Below are positions 6,836 through 9,301 of a stretch of 9,301 nt of DNA, piece by piece; positions within the stretch are counted from its first letter, which is position 1; every line of letters starts with the position of its first letter. Both the position numbers and the translations under genes were made by a program. This DNA is from Chitinophagaceae bacterium. Its GTDB lineage: Bacteria; Bacteroidota; Bacteroidia; Chitinophagales; Chitinophagaceae. Under the pieces are notes generated by a model. That model was not told the DNA's origin. It ran no database searches and saw only the letters and a program-made list of their open reading frames with translations. The stretch covers positions 1-9,301 of the forward strand of contig DNMB01000070.1 in the NCBI GenBank assembly GCA_003489485.1. The letters are read 5' to 3'.

Positions 6836-7422
6836 AACAACGGGATCTGCACCCCGCCTCTGAACAAAGGGACCGAACGACCAAATGCATCGGTGTAGGG
6901 CGAGTAAAGATTACCCGAAACGTCAAAGAGTACAGAAAGATAATAGAAGGGCTCTCCGCCTTTGCCCCAACGACCCGTAGTATAGCCCCCTCCTACCAAC
7001 ACACTGCTCGCATCGATACTACGCACCTCGGGCGGTCCGAGCACCGGTATGCTTTTTTGGCGAATGAAGTTGTGTTCGAGCTGGCCTTGCAAAAAAATAC
7101 TTCGTACCGGATATAGGCGCAACCATCCACCGCCCCCATAAGTAGACTGGCGAAGTTTGTTATTGAAGATGCCGTTATAATCACGAATGGAATTATAGGA
7201 GTAGTTGACCTGCAAAGCCACATCCACAAAATCGGTAAGACTATATCCGAACACAGGATTGGCCCCGATCAAAAAAGTATTGTTGAAGATCCCGAACGAA
7301 ACAGAGCCGCCGGTAAATAGATTTTTCTTCCAGTCGCCAGGCTCTTTTTCGTTCTGTGACCAAGCCGGCCCTGCCAGCACAAACAGAAAAAGCGTAGATA
7401 ACAGAACATACTTTTTGAACAT
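6799..7422 (-). CDS. Predicted outer-membrane beta-barrel protein, exported, function unknown
   Basis: A 207-residue exported protein that I do not recognise as a named gene. The signal peptide is MFKKYVLLSTLFLFVLAGPAWS, with cleavage before or near QNEKEP. The mature part alternates short hydrophobic/aromatic strands with Gly/Asn turns: GGSVSFGIFNNTFLIG, NPVFGYSLTDFVDVALQVNYSY, GGGGWLRLYPV, IFLQGQLEHNFI, SSVLVGGGYTTG, YYLSVLFDV and GGVQIPLF. This fits a small 8-to-10-strand barrel like other Bacteroidota porin-family proteins. I chose ATG 7422; ATG 7434 (adding MLLL) is nearly as good. The longest option, 7464, would overlap the oxidase gene by 20 bases. It lies 22 bases after the GlcD-like gene, so is probably cotranscribed. 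The barrel should end at VQIPLF, with Phe at 6837-6835; the 11 residues after it (QENSGRGRSFR) are coded entirely within the 37-base overlap with the LOG gene. Confidence 0.75.
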   Translation of the reverse strand: MFKKYVLLSTLFLFVLAGPAWSQNEKEPGDWKKNLFTGGSVSFGIFNNTFLIGANPVFGYSLTDFVDVALQVNYSYNSIRDYNGIFNNKLRQSTYGGGGWLRLYPVRSIFLQGQLEHNFIRQKSIPVLGPPEVRSIDASSVLVGGGYTTGRWGKGGEPFYYLSVLFDVSGNLYSPYTDAFGRSVPLFRGGVQIPLFQENSGRGRSFR

Positions 7423-7444
7423 CAATAACAACATAGCGTACGAA

Positions 7445-8848
7445 TTAAAAGATCTTATCTGCATTCAGTATCCCATTCGGATCAAAAGACCTTTTGATAT
7501 CTCTCATGAGTCGTAGCGAGGTCTCTTCGAACACGATGGGCATAAAACTTTTTTGGATGAGCCCAATGCCATGCTCGGCGCTGATGGTACCTCCCAGCTG
7601 GTGAACCAGCTTGAATAACTCGGCAATGATAGCCTGCATCGGACCATGACCAAAGCTATTGGGAACACCCTCTTTACGGATCCGGATATGCAGATTTCCA
7701 TCACCGGCATGGCCATAACAGATCACATCAAAATCATGTTCTTTGCCCATCGCCTTTACTCCCTTGATGAGGGCAGGTAACTCGGCGCGGGGAACGACAG
7801 TATCTTCTTCGATGGTGTAGCCCACCAGCTTGGCCGCTTCGGCCGCACGACGACGGAGTTTCCACAACTGCTCTTTTTGACTGGCATCTTCGGCAAAGTA
7901 GATCTCACCAATATCGAATTGGGTCAGCAAATTGCCGATCGATTCCATCTCTCCCATCAACACCTCCATGTTATTGCCGTCTACCTCAATGATCAGGTGA
8001 GCCGCAGTATCATCGGTAATGGGAACGGCAGCGCTCCCTACCAGCTCGCTTACGATCTTTAGGGCATCGATCTCCATCAACTCCAATGCGCTGGGGGTAA
8101 AGCCCGCTCTGAAAATTGCACTGACCGCCTCTCCTGCCTCTTCGAGCTTTCGAAAAGGCACCAGCATCAATAGCTCTTGCGTTGGCAGCGGAATCAGCTT
8201 CAATACGATTTTGGTAACGATACCCAAGGTGCCCTCGCTTCCTACCACCAATTGGGTCAGATTGTATCCGGTCACATTTTTGAGCACATTAGAACCCGTC
8301 CATATGATCTCGCCCGTAGGCAATACTAATTCAAGGTTCAGCACATAATCTTTGACCACACCGTACTTGACGGCCTTGGGGCCACCACTATTCTCTGCGA
8401 TATTGCCCCCGATAAAACAAGAACCTCTGCTGCTGGGATCGGGCGGATAGAATAATTTTTTTTCCTTAACGGCCAGCTGCAATACTTCGGTAATAACGCC
8501 CGGCTCGGTCGTTACTTGTAAATTACGCTCATCGATAGACAAAATACTGTTCATTCGCTCGGTGCTAAGCAACACGCCTCCCAGGTGAGGAAGTGCGCCA
8601 CCGCTAAGACCGGTACCCGCTCCTCTTGGCGTAACCGGAATCAGATCGGTGTTGCAGATCTTGAGGATCTGGCTGATCTCTTGAGCAGTGCGGGGCTTTA
8701 TGACCACTTCGGGCAAAAAATGAAGATTCTCTGTTTCATCGTGGGCATAATGATCGAGCGTCTCACTATCGACATAGACATGCTCGGCTCCAACGATCGT
8801 TCGAAACATTTCGATATGAGAGGCCTGCAGGGTACCTTTTTTTGACAT
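7445..8848 (-). CDS. glcD: FAD-linked oxidase, GlcD-like (glycolate oxidase subunit / D-2-hydroxyacid dehydrogenase)
   Basis: A 467-residue flavoprotein of the VAO/PCMH family, expected to oxidise a D-2-hydroxyacid such as glycolate or D-lactate to the 2-oxoacid. The FAD-binding PP-loop is PRGAGTGLSGGALP (74-87), followed by YPPDPSS (134-140) and GGNIAENSGGPKAVKYG (147-163), all typical of GlcD. The C-terminal substrate domain shows CYGHAGDGNLHIR (377-389, with the HxGDGN motif), GGTISAEHGIG (419-429) and DPNGILNADKIF at the very end. There is no appended iron-sulfur region, and the partners glcE and glcF are not adjacent, so the electron acceptor is unclear and the symbol is a family label. 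ATG 8848 is the likely start. The 54 bases before it (8849-8902) lack a convincing promoter or hairpin, so it may be cotranscribed with the upstream PorP/SprF gene. Confidence 0.93.
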   Translation of the reverse strand: MSKKGTLQASHIEMFRTIVGAEHVYVDSETLDHYAHDETENLHFLPEVVIKPRTAQEISQILKICNTDLIPVTPRGAGTGLSGGALPHLGGVLLSTERMNSILSIDERNLQVTTEPGVITEVLQLAVKEKKLFYPPDPSSRGSCFIGGNIAENSGGPKAVKYGVVKDYVLNLELVLPTGEIIWTGSNVLKNVTGYNLTQLVVGSEGTLGIVTKIVLKLIPLPTQELLMLVPFRKLEEAGEAVSAIFRAGFTPSALELMEIDALKIVSELVGSAAVPITDDTAAHLIIEVDGNNMEVLMGEMESIGNLLTQFDIGEIYFAEDASQKEQLWKLRRRAAEAAKLVGYTIEEDTVVPRAELPALIKGVKAMGKEHDFDVICYGHAGDGNLHIRIRKEGVPNSFGHGPMQAIIAELFKLVHQLGGTISAEHGIGLIQKSFMPIVFEETSLRLMRDIKRSFDPNGILNADKIF

Positions 8849-8902
8849 GCAAACAGGGTATTAAGAGCTCAAAAATCGGTATAAATAGGCAACTGAAAAA
8901 GA

Positions 8903-9301
8903 CTAGTAGCGAAAAGAAGGGCACATGGATTCCCTGCGATTGCCCCGGTAAGGATCGGCGAGGCCCTGTTTGACCAGCGAAAGTTCAAGGGCTCCCCTTC
9001 TGTTATTGAAGTTCTTGAGAGACGATACGGTCGCATCATAGCTAAATTGCAAGACCATTTCCTTAAACCCGAGTCCGATCGTCGGGATCAGTGACTCGTT
9101 ATAGCGGTAATAGAGCCCCCCTGATAGAACATACTCGCCATCACCGGAAAGATTATACTGGGCATTAACACCTCCCACCCATTCCGAAGCGGCGGCCTGA
9201 ACCGAAAAGTACATATGAGGGCTCACGATCAATTGATCGTTCAACTTAAAGCTGGCATTTAAAAACCCATTGTAACGAACGTCGATACGGTTATCGACCC
9301 C
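8903..9301 (-). CDS. PorP/SprF family type IX secretion system membrane protein, C-terminal part, 5' end outside the window
   Basis: The last 132 residues of an outer-membrane barrel protein of the PorP/SprF family, which in Bacteroidota is linked to type IX secretion and gliding. The frame stays open to base 9301, beginning GVDNRIDVRYNGFLNASFKL; the TTG at 9244 is an internal Leu codon. Visible family features are LIVSPHMYFSVQAAASEWVGGVNAQY in two pieces of amphipathic strand, LSGGLYYRYNESLIPTIGLG, then FSYDATVSSL followed by the near-terminal RRGALELSLV, and the short ending MCPSFRY, close to the CPRF-like end common in this family. Genomes often hold many PorP/SprF paralogues, frequently beside huge adhesin genes, so this need not be the core secretion component. 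Upstream context is not visible. It precedes the GlcD-like gene by 54 bases on the same strand. Confidence 0.82.
   Translation of the reverse strand, partial: GVDNRIDVRYNGFLNASFKLNDQLIVSPHMYFSVQAAASEWVGGVNAQYNLSGDGEYVLSGGLYYRYNESLIPTIGLGFKEMVLQFSYDATVSSLKNFNNRRGALELSLVKQGLADPYRGNRRESMCPSFRY

Noticed and set aside
7423..7464. ATG at 7464 as start of the barrel gene
   Set aside because: It overlaps the oxidase gene by 20 bases and puts hydrophilic residues before the signal peptide; 7422 or 7434 is a better start.
1..9301. Search for mobile elements, CRISPR repeats, defence genes, tRNA/rRNA and long repeats
   Set aside because: All space is occupied by chromosomal genes with short spacers; I saw no transposase or integrase motif, no regularly spaced repeat, and no cloverleaf-like sequence.

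Overview
The window is ordinary, dense bacterial chromosome, almost certainly from the Bacteroidota. The evidence is a PorP/SprF-family protein (tied to the type IX secretion system of that phylum), a glucosaminidase of the form common there, one promoter element matching the Bacteroidota -7 box (TAnnTTTG), and no clear Shine-Dalgarno sequence at any start I inspected. A Chitinophagia- or Saprospiria-like lineage is a guess from protein style. I see no rRNA, tRNA, CRISPR array, insertion sequence, phage gene or attachment site. No gap between genes exceeds 65 bases.

Layout. The left edge holds the last 222 residues of the chaperone DnaJ on the + strand. It abuts, tail to tail with no base between the stops, a five-gene block on the - strand. 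In transcription order from right to left this block is: a sodium:solute symporter, a class I O-methyltransferase, a secreted glucosaminidase with a LysM-like tail, hypoxanthine phosphoribosyltransferase (hpt), and a secreted VWA protein of the YfbK type. Spacings are 3 to 47 bases, so it reads as one operon, starting from a recognisable promoter in the 63-base divergent region at 6197-6259. That region also serves a LOG-family nucleotide phosphoribohydrolase gene on the + strand.

The LOG gene runs tail-first into a second - strand block: the C-terminal part of a PorP/SprF protein (cut by the right edge), a GlcD-like FAD oxidase, and a small predicted outer-membrane beta-barrel protein. The barrel gene overlaps the 3' end of the LOG gene by 37 bases, and the overlap encodes exactly an 11-residue tail beyond the expected end of the barrel.

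Functionally the window mixes housekeeping (protein folding, purine salvage, 2-hydroxyacid oxidation, nucleotide phosphoribohydrolysis) with envelope functions (peptidoglycan hydrolysis, outer-membrane proteins, solute uptake). I found no convincing undescribed multi-gene system. The points most worth a second look are the likely stop-loss extension at 6799-6835, the dual-use DNA at the dnaJ/VWA junction, and the domain make-up of the VWA protein.
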